The notes beneath the pieces are model-generated. The model was not told the DNA's origin, did not search any database, and saw nothing but the letters and a program-made list of their open reading frames with translations. A stretch of 64,000 nucleotides of DNA, taken from assembly GCA_963805715.1 (NCBI GenBank), contig CAWDVK010000007.1, positions 124,001-188,000 on the forward strand, in the 5' to 3' direction. Both the position numbers and the translations under genes were made by a program. The stretch comes from CAWDVK01 sp963805715. GTDB lineage: Bacteria; Actinomycetota; Actinomycetes; Streptosporangiales; Streptosporangiaceae. Positions 19,225-29,403 of the stretch are shown here, piece by piece (positions within the stretch are counted from its first letter, which is position 1; each line of letters begins with the position of its first letter).

Positions 19225-19806
19225 TCAGCAGTACCTGCCCAGCCGGTCGGGCGCAATGAACAAGCCCGATCCGGACCGCCGGGCGAGAGCGGCGCGCTTC
19301 TGGAAGCGCGCCGCCGATGGGTACCCGTCATCGGCGTGAAAGCCGCACAGGGAGAAGCCCTGCTTCAGGTAATACGCATGCAAGCGATCGTTGGTCGTCC
19401 ATGCGCTGAGCCGGATCCAGCGGGATCCGTACTCGTGCCGAGCCGTCCGGCCCGCCCAGTCAATGAGCGCGGCGCCGAGCCCGGCCCCGGCGTAGGCCCG
19501 GCCGACGATCAGGCGATGGATGTAGACGGCCGGCTCAGTCGGCCGGCTGCCAGACCAGTAGGGATCCTCGTCGGGATCTGCGGTGATCGTCGCCGCGGCG
19601 ATTCCGCGGTCCCAGCCAATCCAGCACTTGCCCTCCTGCAGCGAAGCCAGGATCCGGCTGTCGCGGCTGGCCCGGTTCGGCCATGGCCTGGCCCACTGAT
19701 CGGTGTTCTTGCTCCTGAGCCACGAGGCAGCCTCATCGAAGAGCCGGACGATGTCATCGAGGTGATCGAGAGCGGCGCGGCGCAGTTGTAACGGCCATTG
19801 CGGCAT
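19225..19806 (-). CDS. GNAT-family N-acetyltransferase
   Basis: The 193-residue GNAT protein has an N-terminal helix pair (LDHLDDIVRLFDEAASWL) and the acetyl-CoA motif A strand and loop (VYIHRLIVGRAYAGAGLGAALIDWAG, a Q/RxxGxG/A-type loop). The segment ending YYLKQGFSLCGF is typical of the fold's last third. The substrate is unknown. It is the last gene of a minus-strand run: GntR regulator, two micro-peptides, then this enzyme 76 bases after the second peptide. That order makes the peptides or their product a possible substrate, but this is inference only. Confidence 0.82.
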   Translation of the reverse strand: MPQWPLQLRRAALDHLDDIVRLFDEAASWLRSKNTDQWARPWPNRASRDSRILASLQEGKCWIGWDRGIAAATITADPDEDPYWSGSRPTEPAVYIHRLIVGRAYAGAGLGAALIDWAGRTARHEYGSRWIRLSAWTTNDRLHAYYLKQGFSLCGFHADDGYPSAARFQKRAALARRSGSGLFIAPDRLGRYC

Positions 19807-19881
19807 ACCTACATATTCGGCCGTCAGGCCGCCGAACTGCTACCGGTCATCCGCCGGCTCGGATCGCAGACCGCGTCACTG

Positions 19882-19947
19882 TCACCCGCAGGGGTCGTAG
19901 TGCTCGTAGCGGTACTGCGCAGAGGGGTTTGCATGACGGCTGGCCAT
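19882..19947 (-). CDS. 21-residue micro-peptide with core QYRYEHYDPC (copy 1)
   Basis: A tiny open frame starts at the ATG at 19947, behind an excellent RBS (GAAGGAGGCGCC directly before the ATG). The N-terminus is MASRHANPSA, then the core QYRYEHYDPC, then one Gly before TGA. The core is identical to that of the peptide at 20264-20326, while the N-terminal halves differ; a variable leader with a fixed core resembles RiPP precursors or signalling peptides. Three Tyr, one His and a near-terminal Cys could be modified. I do not recognise the family. An attenuator-type leader peptide is the main alternative. Confidence 0.6.
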   Translation of the reverse strand: MASRHANPSAQYRYEHYDPCG

Positions 19948-20263
19948 GGCGCCTCCTTCGGCTGGCCCCGGGAGACGCCGGAGCGGCGTCCGCAACGTCG
20001 GGCCTAACTCGTAATCGGCTCTGTCCGCTCGTCATTACACCTGGTCACGAAGCCGACGGCAGCATGTCAGGCGGCACGACGCCGGTCGCACCGGCCACTT
20101 ACGTCATTCCTGTCACCCGCCGCCCGGCAGGCCGATATGTTGCTGCCCGCCGCCGCCGGCGCTGTGCAGTGGCTCAGGCTGAGAACCAGCGCCGGTGGCG
20201 TTGAACCGGACCGGTCAGCTCGCTAGGTGAGCGTGGCCAGGACCGGAGCGCATATCCATCCGA
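19948..20263 (-). other. Gap between the two micro-peptide genes
   Basis: These 316 bases have no further copy of the QYRYEHYDPC coding block and no gene I can support. The part nearest copy 1 would carry its leader; an AT-richer patch at 20005-20040 could hold a promoter, but no clear -35/-10 pair is visible. Confidence 0.4.
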
Positions 20264-20326
20264 TCAGCAGGGGTCGTAGTGCTCGTAGCGGTACTGCAGC
20301 GACGGGCGACCAAATCTCTTTGCCAT
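20264..20326 (-). CDS. 20-residue micro-peptide with core QYRYEHYDPC (copy 2)
   Basis: The ATG at 20326 follows GAGGAGGAGGTGTG, one of the strongest ribosome binding sites in the window. The peptide is MAKRFGRPSL then QYRYEHYDPC, and ends on Cys at TGA. The 31 bases at 20267-20297 are identical to 19888-19918, so the codons of the shared core are unchanged while the N-termini share little. It lies about 180 bases downstream of the GntR regulator on the same strand. The strong RBS and the paralogue make translation likely; the function is unknown. Confidence 0.62.
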   Translation of the reverse strand: MAKRFGRPSLQYRYEHYDPC

Positions 20327-20507
20327 CACACCTCCTCCTCTCAGCTAGCGCCAAACCGCGGGACGCCTCCCGTGGCCACCCCTCCCGCGGGCCGGCTCAG
20401 CGCCTGGCCCACGGATGCTCATGTGATCTTTGGTCCTGTCAGGCCGTCCCGGCCGATCGCCGGTGGCGAGCCGGGTATGGAGCCGCCATACCGGCGTCGG
20501 CTTGTTT

Positions 20508-21320
20508 TCAGGCGCTGCCCTCAACGGGCAGCGCGTTGTCATCGGCGCCTGGATGTGCGTTATCGGGAACGTCGCCGGACGTGAGGATGAACTCGTTCCG
20601 GTCGCTCGGGAATGTGGTCACTGTCACCCGAAGCGGCGTGCCTGATTCCTGAAAGGCTGTCCGGCGGACTTCGAAGACGGGCACCCGGCCGTCCTGGGGC
20701 AGCCGGAAGAACGCGGTCTCGACCTGGTCGGGAGCCCGCACGGTGATCTTGTCGCGCCAGCCAGCCTGCTTGATGCTCAGGACGTCCTCGAGATAGCGCA
20801 CGACCCCATCGGACATCTCCCGGGCCACGATGATCTGGCCGGCCCCCTGCTCGACGAAGTGCATCGGATAGAAGCTGGTCTGCAGCGACCACGGGATGCC
20901 GTCGATGAAGCGCTGCTGGTGCCGGCTGACCACCATGGCAGTTTCGTCAAGCCCGAGCTCGGGAGCCATGGACGCCGGCTGGATCTCGATGCGCGGAGCA
21001 GAAACGGCGGGAGTTCGTTCCCCGGCTATTACCTCGGTGGCGTAGGCGGTGTCTTCGCCCTCGCCGAAACCGGTCTTGATATCCAGAGTGATGGTGAACG
21101 GCTCGATCTTGTCGACGACGAAGGTGCCCTGGCCTGGCCTTGTCGCGACGAGACCGCGGGTGATGAGCAGTTTCACGGCGTCCCGGATGGTGTTCCTGGA
21201 CGCGTCGTAGTGCTCTCTGAGCTCCAGCTCGGTGCGCAGCTGGCTGCCGGGGGGCAGCTCACCCGACTCAATCTGCTGGCGCAGGTCTTCGGCGATCTGC
21301 CGGTACAGCGGATCAGGCAT
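20508..21320 (-). CDS. GntR-family (HutC/UTRA) transcriptional regulator
   Basis: The 270-residue regulator has an N-terminal winged helix (PLYRQIAEDLRQQIESGELPPGSQLRTELELREHYDASRNTIRDAVKLLITRGLV, residues 4-60). A UTRA ligand-binding domain fills the rest (RHQQRFIDGIPWSLQTSFYPM; PVFEVRRTAFQESGTPLRVTVTTFP). The ATG at 21320 has GGGAGGTCAG before it. Regulators of this class answer small-molecule ligands. It heads the minus-strand set with the two micro-peptides and the GNAT enzyme. Short repeats around ACCATACCTATAG and TATGG-N5-CCATA (near 20478-20492) are candidate operators. Confidence 0.87.
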   Translation of the reverse strand: MPDPLYRQIAEDLRQQIESGELPPGSQLRTELELREHYDASRNTIRDAVKLLITRGLVATRPGQGTFVVDKIEPFTITLDIKTGFGEGEDTAYATEVIAGERTPAVSAPRIEIQPASMAPELGLDETAMVVSRHQQRFIDGIPWSLQTSFYPMHFVEQGAGQIIVAREMSDGVVRYLEDVLSIKQAGWRDKITVRAPDQVETAFFRLPQDGRVPVFEVRRTAFQESGTPLRVTVTTFPSDRNEFILTSGDVPDNAHPGADDNALPVEGSA

Positions 21321-21581
21321 CTGACCTCCCAGAAATCCCGGAGATACCAACCATACCTATAGCTGGAATGCATAGATCCGTAGGGTTCATATGTACTGTG
21401 CCAATGTATGGGGATATCCCATTGCATCTGCCGGTCAAGGGTGCGACCATCGGGTATATCCCGAAGGTTGGGATGGCTCGAACGGCAGGATCCATGGGGC
21501 TCAGCCTAGCAGTCCGGGTGCATGGGTGCGCAAGGACCTTAGGCCTCTCTGTATCCGTGCCGGGTGAGGAGGGCTCGGGGC

Positions 21582-21863
21582 ATGGTCATCCACGGACTAC
21601 TGGCGCTGATCATCGGAATAGGCGCATTCGTGACCGTTGCCGGATTCCTGCTGATCCTCTACGCGGCCATTGTCGTGACAGTCGGCTCTCGCCAGGAAGA
21701 AAAGCACAGGACCTTCCTGCGGCACCGGGCGCCGAGCGGCACTGCCGAGCAGGCCCGCCTGATCGCCGGCCGGTACGTCCGGCAGGAAGTACCCGAGGTC
21801 GCCGCCGAGATCCCCGAAGAGGCGCTGCCCTGGTACGAGCGGAGCCAGGGGCCGAGGAGCTAG
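21582..21863 (+). CDS. Small single-pass membrane protein of unknown function
   Basis: The 93-residue protein has one long hydrophobic segment (GLLALIIGIGAFVTVAGFLLILYAAIVVTVG, about residues 4-35) and a charged cytoplasmic-type tail rich in Arg and Glu that ends WYERSQGPRS. The ATG at 21582 is chosen because AGGAGGGC lies 8 bases upstream; an in-frame GTG at 21564 overlaps that RBS. I do not recognise a family. It diverges from the GntR gene across about 260 bases. Confidence 0.62.
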   Translation: MVIHGLLALIIGIGAFVTVAGFLLILYAAIVVTVGSRQEEKHRTFLRHRAPSGTAEQARLIAGRYVRQEVPEVAAEIPEEALPWYERSQGPRS

Positions 21864-21938
21864 GACAGCAAGCTCGCGCCGCGCCGTCGCGGGGGCGCGC
21901 CGCGGCGCGGGCCTGCCGGCGCTGGCAATGACCAGCGC

Positions 21939-23054
21939 ATGATGTCGCCGGTCGTCACTAAGCTCAGCACCGTGCAGGATCGAACCGTGCAGGAAAGAAA
22001 CGCGCAGGACAGCGCGGCCACGAGCCCGTTCCCGTGGCCGGCCGGGAGCGCCACCGGGATCGGCTCGATGCCGGGTGATGATCCGGCGCAGGCCTGCGCC
22101 GTGGTCTTCGGCGAGCTGCCGGACTTGCCGCACCTGCCCGAGCTGCCCGGCCGCGGCGCGGGCGCCGACATGATCGGCCGGACCGCGGCGCTGCTCGTCG
22201 GGCTGTCGGCCGAGACGACGCCGCAGGGCTGGAAGCTCGCCGCCCGGCCCGGCCGCGACCTGCGCCGCGCGGCCGGATTCCGGTCCGCTGACCTGGACGC
22301 CGCCGAGGAAGCCGGCCAGGGTTACCAGGGCGCATTCAAGGTCCAGGTCTGCGGGCCCTGGACGCTCGCGGCGTCGCTGGAGCTGAGCCGCAGCATGGAG
22401 CCTGCCCTCACCGATCCGGGTGCGGTCGCCGACCTCACCGCCTCGCTGGCCGAGGGCGCCGCCGCGCATGTCGCTGAGGTTCGCAGGCGGCTGCCGGCCG
22501 CGACGGTCGTGCTGCAGCTGGACGAGCCAGCCCTGCCCCGGGTGCTGGCCGGCGGAGTGCCGTCAGCCAGCGGGCTGACCGCGGTAGGCCCGGTCGATGC
22601 GGCCATCGCCGCGGGCCGCCTGCGCGATGTGCTCGCCGCCGCCGGGTCATTCACGGTGCTGCACAGCTGCGCTCCGGAGTTCCCGTTTCGCCTGGTGATG
22701 GAGGCGGGCGCGGGCGCGGCCAGCTTCGATCTTCAGCAGCTGCGGCGCAGCGAGATCGATACGGTCGCCGAGGCAGCGGACGGCGGCATGGGACTGCTGG
22801 CGGGCGCCCTGCCCACCGCAGACGCGAAACGGATGCCTTCCCCGGAATCGCCTGCGCCGCGCCAGACCGCGTCGGCGGTGGTCACGCTGTGGCACCGGAC
22901 CGGGCTGCCGCGCGGCGGCCTCGCCCGGCAGGTGGTGATCACGCCAGCCTGCGGGCTGGCCGGGCTGTCGCCGGCCGCCGCGCACGCGGCACTGGCGCAC
23001 TGCCGGGAGGCGGCGCGCATCGCGCCCGAGATGATCGAGGAGGGCGCGCGGTGA
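21939..23054 (+). CDS. Cobalamin-independent methionine synthase-like protein
   Basis: The protein is up to 371 residues and resembles the C-terminal catalytic barrel of MetE-type methionine synthases: WPAGSATGIGSMPGDDPAQA at the start, VCGPWTLAASLEL, VVLQLDEPALPRVL, LHSCAPEFPF and ITPACGLAGLSP near the end. Possible zinc ligands (His-x-Cys in LHSC, Cys in PACGL) are present. It is much shorter than full MetE (about 750 residues), so it belongs to the short family often found beside ligA in actinomycetes. The true start is uncertain. Its end overlaps ligA by 4 nt. Confidence 0.82.
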   Translation: MMSPVVTKLSTVQDRTVQERNAQDSAATSPFPWPAGSATGIGSMPGDDPAQACAVVFGELPDLPHLPELPGRGAGADMIGRTAALLVGLSAETTPQGWKLAARPGRDLRRAAGFRSADLDAAEEAGQGYQGAFKVQVCGPWTLAASLELSRSMEPALTDPGAVADLTASLAEGAAAHVAEVRRRLPAATVVLQLDEPALPRVLAGGVPSASGLTAVGPVDAAIAAGRLRDVLAAAGSFTVLHSCAPEFPFRLVMEAGAGAASFDLQQLRRSEIDTVAEAADGGMGLLAGALPTADAKRMPSPESPAPRQTASAVVTLWHRTGLPRGGLARQVVITPACGLAGLSPAAAHAALAHCREAARIAPEMIEEGAR

Positions 23055-25230
23055 CTGAGCCGGAGCAGCCAGCCGGGATGGCAGCGCCCGCTGACCCCGG
23101 CCCCGACCCGGAGCCGGCGGTCCGGCACCGGCATGCCGAGCTGGCCGCGGGGATCACCGAGAACAACTACCGGTACTACGTGCTGGACTCGCCGCTGGTC
23201 TCCGACGCCGAGTACGACACGATGATGCGGGAGCTGCGCGCGCTGGAGGAGCAGTATCCGCAGCTGCGCACGCCTGACTCACCGACCCAGAAGGTCGGCA
23301 GCGTGATCTCCACCGATTTCGCCCCGGTGCAGCACCTGGAGCGGCTGCTCAGCCTGGACAACGCGTTCTCGGCGGAGGAGCTGGACAGCTGGGCCGCGCG
23401 GGCTGAGCGGCTCGGCGGCTCGGGCCCGTACCTGTGCGAGCTGAAGATCGACGGGCTGGCCATCGCGCTGGTCTACCGGGACGGTCTCCTGGTCCGCGCG
23501 GCGACCCGGGGAGACGGGGTGACCGGCGAGGACGTGACCCCGAACGTCAGGACCATCGCCGCGGTGCCCGCCCGGCTGTCCGGGTCCGGCTGGCCGGACA
23601 CCCTGGAGGTGCGCGGCGAGGTGTTCCTGCCGGTGGCGGCGTTCCACGCGCTGAACGAGCGGCTGGAGAGCGCGGCCGGCCGCCGTTCGCGAACCCGCGG
23701 AACTCGGCCGCCGGGTCGCTACGGCAGAAGGATCCGCGAGTCACCGCCACCCGGCCGCTCAGCCTGATCGTGCACGGGCTGGCGGTGCCCGGCGAGGACA
23801 CCGGCGGCAGCGGCATGCCGGTACCGGGCGCCGCGGGTGCCCCGCCGGCCGCGCCGGCCACCCAGTCGGGCTGGTACGGGCGGCTGCGCGAGTGGGGACT
23901 GCCGGTCAGCGACCGCTATCAGGTCGTGGACGACCTGGATGCGGTGCGCGACTTCATCACCCATTACGGCGAGCACCGGCATGACCCGGCTTACGAGATC
24001 GACGGCGTCGTCGTCAAGATCGACACGCTGGAGGTGCAGCGGGCGCTCGGGGCGACCAGCCGGGCGCCGCGCTGGGCCATCGCCTACAAGTACCCGCCGG
24101 AGGAGGTCACCACCCGGCTGCTCGACATCCGGGTCAACGTGGGCCGCACCGGCCGGGTCACGCCGTTCGCCGTGATGGAGCCGGTCAAGGTCAGCGGCTC
24201 CACGGTGGAGAACGCGACGCTGCACAACGCCGACGAGGTCAGGCGCAAGGGCGTGCTGATCGGCGACATGGTGGTGCTGCGCAAGGCCGGCGACGTGATT
24301 CCCGAGGTCGTCGGGCCGGTCACGGACCTGCGGACCGGGGCGGAGCGCGAGTTCGACTTCCCGGCGGCCTGCCCGGCCTGCGGCACCGAGCTGGTCAGGG
24401 AGGACGGCGGGATCGACTGGCGCTGCCCCAACACCCGGTCCTGCCCGGCCCAGCTGCGCGAGCGGCTGTTCCACCTGGCGGGCCGGGGCGCGCTGGACAT
24501 CGAGGTGCTCGGTTACGAGGCCGCGGTGGCCCTGCTGGACAGCGGCCTGGTGCAGGACGAGGGTGACATCTTCGCGCTGACCGCCGCCGCGCTGGCGGGC
24601 AGCCCGTTCTTCGTCAGCAAGCAGGGCACGCTCACGGCCAACGCGGGGAAACTGCTGCGCAACCTGGAGGAGGCGCGCACCCGGCCGCTCTGGCGGATCC
24701 TGGTCGCGCTGTCCATCCGGCACGTGGGCCCGACCGCCGCGCGGGCCCTGGCCGCCGCGTTCGACTCGGTGGACGCCATCGCCGCCGCGTCGGTCGATGA
24801 GCTGGTCGAGGTCGACGAGGTCGGGCCCACGATCGCCGCGTCGGTGCGGGACTGGTTCGGCGTGGACTGGCATCGCGCGATCGTGGACAAGTGGCGCGCG
24901 GCCGGCGTCCAGCTGGCTCAGCCGGGCTTTACCGGCGCGCCCCGCCCGGCCGGGGCGGACGGCGGGACCGCCGGGGGCCTCCTGGCCGGGGTCACGGTGG
25001 TGCTGACCGGCACGCTGTCCGGCCGCACCAGGGATGAGGCCGCCGAGGCCGTGCAGGAGCGGGGCGGCAAGGTCTCCGGGTCGGTGTCGAAGAAGACGAG
25101 CTTTGTCGTGGCCGGGGCGAATCCGGGTTCCAAGCTCGATAAAGCGGCCAGTCTCGGCGTGCCGGTACTGGACGAGGAAGGGTTGCTCGTGTTGCTCTCA
25201 GAGGGACCGGCAGCTTTCGGCAGCGCATGA
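23051..25230 (+). CDS. ligA: NAD-dependent DNA ligase LigA, frame broken near 23674
   Basis: The replicative ligase is complete apart from one frame break. Domain Ia/adenylation: NYRYYVLDSPLVSDAEYD, LSLDNAFS and the nucleotidyl lysine in CELKIDGLA. After a missing G near 23674 (GCGGGCC read as GCGGCC) it continues as GRPPFANPRNSAAGSLRQKDP. OB fold: GRTGRVTPFAVMEPV. The zinc finger Cys residues lie in CPACGTELV and CPNTRSCPAQ. Helix-hairpin-helix region: IRHVGPTAARAL. The BRCT end is VVLTGTLSGRTRDEA. Corrected length is about 726 residues, normal for LigA. It is normally essential, so base-calling error is likely. Confidence 0.95.
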
Positions 25231-25305
25231 ACGGAGGCCGGCATGGTAGCTAGACAGCGATCGCCTGACCGGTTGTAACAGATAGTATGCAATTGGCTTC
25301 GGGAA

Positions 25306-25323
25306 GTACGGTTTTCGCCGTAC
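25306..25323 (+). promoter_or_regulatory. Small palindrome upstream of GGDEF-EAL gene
   Basis: GTACGG and CCGTAC are separated by TTTTCG, 58 bases before the start at 25382. It may be an operator or a small leader hairpin. The TAGTAT just upstream (25283) could be a -10 element. Confidence 0.3.
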
Positions 25324-25381
25324 GCTGGATAAGCACCGGCGCCCGCATGCGCATCAGACCGGCTGCCCGACGAGGAAGCCT

Positions 25382-27487
25382 ATGAGGGATCCGAACGACA
25401 CCAGGGACATCGGCCCGCGGGCCGGTTCGCCGCTGTGGATTCACCTGACCACGGTGACCGCGGCCGGCGCTGTTGTGTTCGCCTGGGACATGACGCGGCT
25501 GGCTGGCGTGGCTCGTTACCTGCTGGGCCACCCGCTGTTCTGGCTGGTCGCCATGCTCGTCGTGGTGGGCGAGATCTGGCCGATCATCATGCCGGGACGG
25601 TCGGGCCCTGAGGCGCCCGTAGCCTCGCTCACCTTCGGCTTCGCCGCGATGCTGTACTGGGGCTTCCCCGTCGGCGTCCTGCTGCTGGCGGTCGCCACCC
25701 TGGCCGTGGGCCTGGCCAAGCGGAGCGCGCTGCACCGGGTGGCCTTCAACGCGGCCCAGGTGACGATCGCCATGACCGCCGCCGGGCTGGCGATGCAGGC
25801 GGCCGGGCTGCACCCATCACCGGCCCATCCGCTGCACATCGTCGGCCGGGACCTGCCCGCGGTGATGCTGGCCGGGCTGGTGTACTTCGCGGTCAACTTC
25901 CTCCTGGTCGGCACGGCTGTCGCGCTGCACGCACGAACGCCGGTGATCAGGACGCTGCGCGCGGCGCTGCCGTACCAGGGATTCGTCAGCCTGGTCCTGC
26001 TGGCGACCGCGCCGCTGGTCGCGATCGTGATGGCGGCGAGCTCGGCGCTGCTGGTGCTGCTGTTCGGCTTCCCGCTGGCCGCGATCTACATCAACGCGGC
26101 GATCTCGGTACAGCGCGAGCATCAGGCACATCATGACGAGCTGACCGGGCTGTGCAACCGCAAGCTGCTGACCCGGCGGACCGGCGACGCGCTCCAGCAG
26201 GCCGCGGGCACGCACGCGAAGGCCGGATTCCTGCTGCTCGACCTGGACCGCTTCAAGGAGATCAACGACACGCTGGGCCACGCGGTCGGCGACCGGCTGC
26301 TGCGGATCGTGGCGCACCGGCTCACGCACAGCGTGCGCCCCGGCGATATCGTCGGGCGCCTCGGCGGCGATGAGTTCGCCGTCCTGCTGCCCTCGGTGAA
26401 GGAAGCCAGCGCGGCGCGGGAGGTCGCCGTCCGGCTGCGGGCGGCGCTGGCTGAGCCGATCCGGCTGGAGGGAATGTCGTTCGACATCGAGGCCAGCGTG
26501 GGCATCGCGCTCTACCCGGACGACGCGACCAGCTTCGAGCAGCTGATGCAGCACGCCGACGTGGCAATGTACCTGGCCAAGGAGCGCCGCAGCGGCGTGG
26601 AGCGGTACGTAGCGGACTCCGACCGCAACTCCCCGGCCAGGCTCGCGCTGCTCGGTGACCTGCGCCGCGGGCTGGACCGCGGTGAGCTGGAACTGCACTT
26701 CCAGCCGAAGGTGCTGCTCGGCGAGCGGCTTACGGCCGGCATGGAGGCGCTGGTGCGCTGGCAGCATCCGGTGCGCGGGATGATGACGCCGGGGGAGTTC
26801 ATCCCGCTGGTCGAGCAGTCGTACCTGATGCGCGAACTGACCGCGCGCGTCATCGACATGGCGCTCGCGCAGGCCGCGGCCTGGTGGCACGACGGCGTCC
26901 GCGTTCAGGTCTCGCTGAACATCTCCGCCCGCGACCTGCTCGGGAACGGCCTTGCCGAGACGATCGAGTACGGGCTGGAGCGGCACGGCCTGCCGCCCGA
27001 CGCGATCCTGCTGGAAATCGACGAGCGGGTCCTCACCAGCGAGCCGGCGCACGCCGTCGCGACCGCGGAGTCGCTCGCGGCGCTCGGCGTCGCGCTGAGC
27101 CTCGATGACTTCGGCACCGGCTATTCCTCGCTGGTGCGGCTCAAGCGGCTGCCCATCAGCGAAGTGAAGATCGACTCCTCGTTCGTCAGCCGGCTGCTCG
27201 ACTCGCCGGACGACGAGGTGATCGTGAAGTCCATCGTGGACCTGGCCAGGGCCCTGGGCATCCGCTCGGTCGCCGAGGGCGTCGAGTCGGCCGAGGTCGC
27301 GAGCGCGCTGCACGCGATGGGCTGCGTCGCCGCCCAGGGCTGGTTCTTCAGCAGGCCGCTCAACGCGGCCTCGGCGACGGCGTGGCTGACGCTCGACGGC
27401 GGGATGCCGATCCCCGGCGACCGTCAGCCGGTCGTTCCGGCCCCGGCGCCGGAGCCGGTCAAGCCGCCGGCCGGCTGGCTGTCCTGA
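25382..27487 (+). CDS. Membrane GGDEF-EAL protein (c-di-GMP turnover)
   Basis: The 701-residue protein has an N-terminal half of about seven or eight membrane helices (residues 15-240) carrying no recognisable sensor. A GGDEF domain follows (LTGLCNRKLL; RLGGDEFAV near residue 327), then an EAL domain (MEALVRWQHP near residue 453; LDDFGTGYSSL; KIDSSF). Both catalytic signatures look intact, and RPGD a few residues before GGDEF could be an inhibitory I-site. It may therefore make or degrade c-di-GMP. RBS GAGGAAG precedes the ATG. It ends in a Pro-rich tail. Confidence 0.92.
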   Translation: MRDPNDTRDIGPRAGSPLWIHLTTVTAAGAVVFAWDMTRLAGVARYLLGHPLFWLVAMLVVVGEIWPIIMPGRSGPEAPVASLTFGFAAMLYWGFPVGVLLLAVATLAVGLAKRSALHRVAFNAAQVTIAMTAAGLAMQAAGLHPSPAHPLHIVGRDLPAVMLAGLVYFAVNFLLVGTAVALHARTPVIRTLRAALPYQGFVSLVLLATAPLVAIVMAASSALLVLLFGFPLAAIYINAAISVQREHQAHHDELTGLCNRKLLTRRTGDALQQAAGTHAKAGFLLLDLDRFKEINDTLGHAVGDRLLRIVAHRLTHSVRPGDIVGRLGGDEFAVLLPSVKEASAAREVAVRLRAALAEPIRLEGMSFDIEASVGIALYPDDATSFEQLMQHADVAMYLAKERRSGVERYVADSDRNSPARLALLGDLRRGLDRGELELHFQPKVLLGERLTAGMEALVRWQHPVRGMMTPGEFIPLVEQSYLMRELTARVIDMALAQAAAWWHDGVRVQVSLNISARDLLGNGLAETIEYGLERHGLPPDAILLEIDERVLTSEPAHAVATAESLAALGVALSLDDFGTGYSSLVRLKRLPISEVKIDSSFVSRLLDSPDDEVIVKSIVDLARALGIRSVAEGVESAEVASALHAMGCVAAQGWFFSRPLNAASATAWLTLDGGMPIPGDRQPVVPAPAPEPVKPPAGWLS

Positions 27488-27554
27488 GCTCCCGGCGTTA
27501 CGACGGGGTTAATGCCGTCGGCTGGCCATCGGGCCGGCCTCTAGGATGGCCCTC

Positions 27555-27848
27555 ATGTCCATAACCCGCGACGAGGTGGCGCACCTGGCCAGGCTGTCCA
27601 GGCTGGCGCTGTCCGAGGACGAAATCGACCACTTCGCCGGCCAGCTTGACGTGATCGTCGCCGCGGTAGCCCGGGTCCAGGAAGTCACCGCCGACGAGAT
27701 CCCGCCGACGACTCATGCCGTGCCCCGGGTGAACGTGTTCCGCGAGGACAGGCTACTGCCGTGCCTGCCGGCCGGGCTGGCCCTGTCCCAGGCGCCTGCG
27801 GCTGAGCAGAGCCGGTTCAGGGTGCCGCGCATCCTCGGTGAGGACTGA
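27555..27848 (+). CDS. gatC: Asp/Glu-tRNA amidotransferase subunit C
   Basis: The 97-residue GatC begins SITRDEVAHLARLSRLALSEDEIDHFAGQLDVI, the helical belt that wraps GatA, and ends FRVPRILGED. The ATG at 27555 is preferred over one at 27546 because AGGA sits just upstream. First gene of gatCAB. The operon fits Gln-tRNA (and perhaps Asn-tRNA) formation by transamidation; the window's tRNA-Gln is a substrate for this route. Confidence 0.93.
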   Translation: MSITRDEVAHLARLSRLALSEDEIDHFAGQLDVIVAAVARVQEVTADEIPPTTHAVPRVNVFREDRLLPCLPAGLALSQAPAAEQSRFRVPRILGED

Positions 27849-27852
27849 CCCC

Positions 27853-29399
<1,547 letters not shown>

Positions 29400-29403
<4 letters not shown>

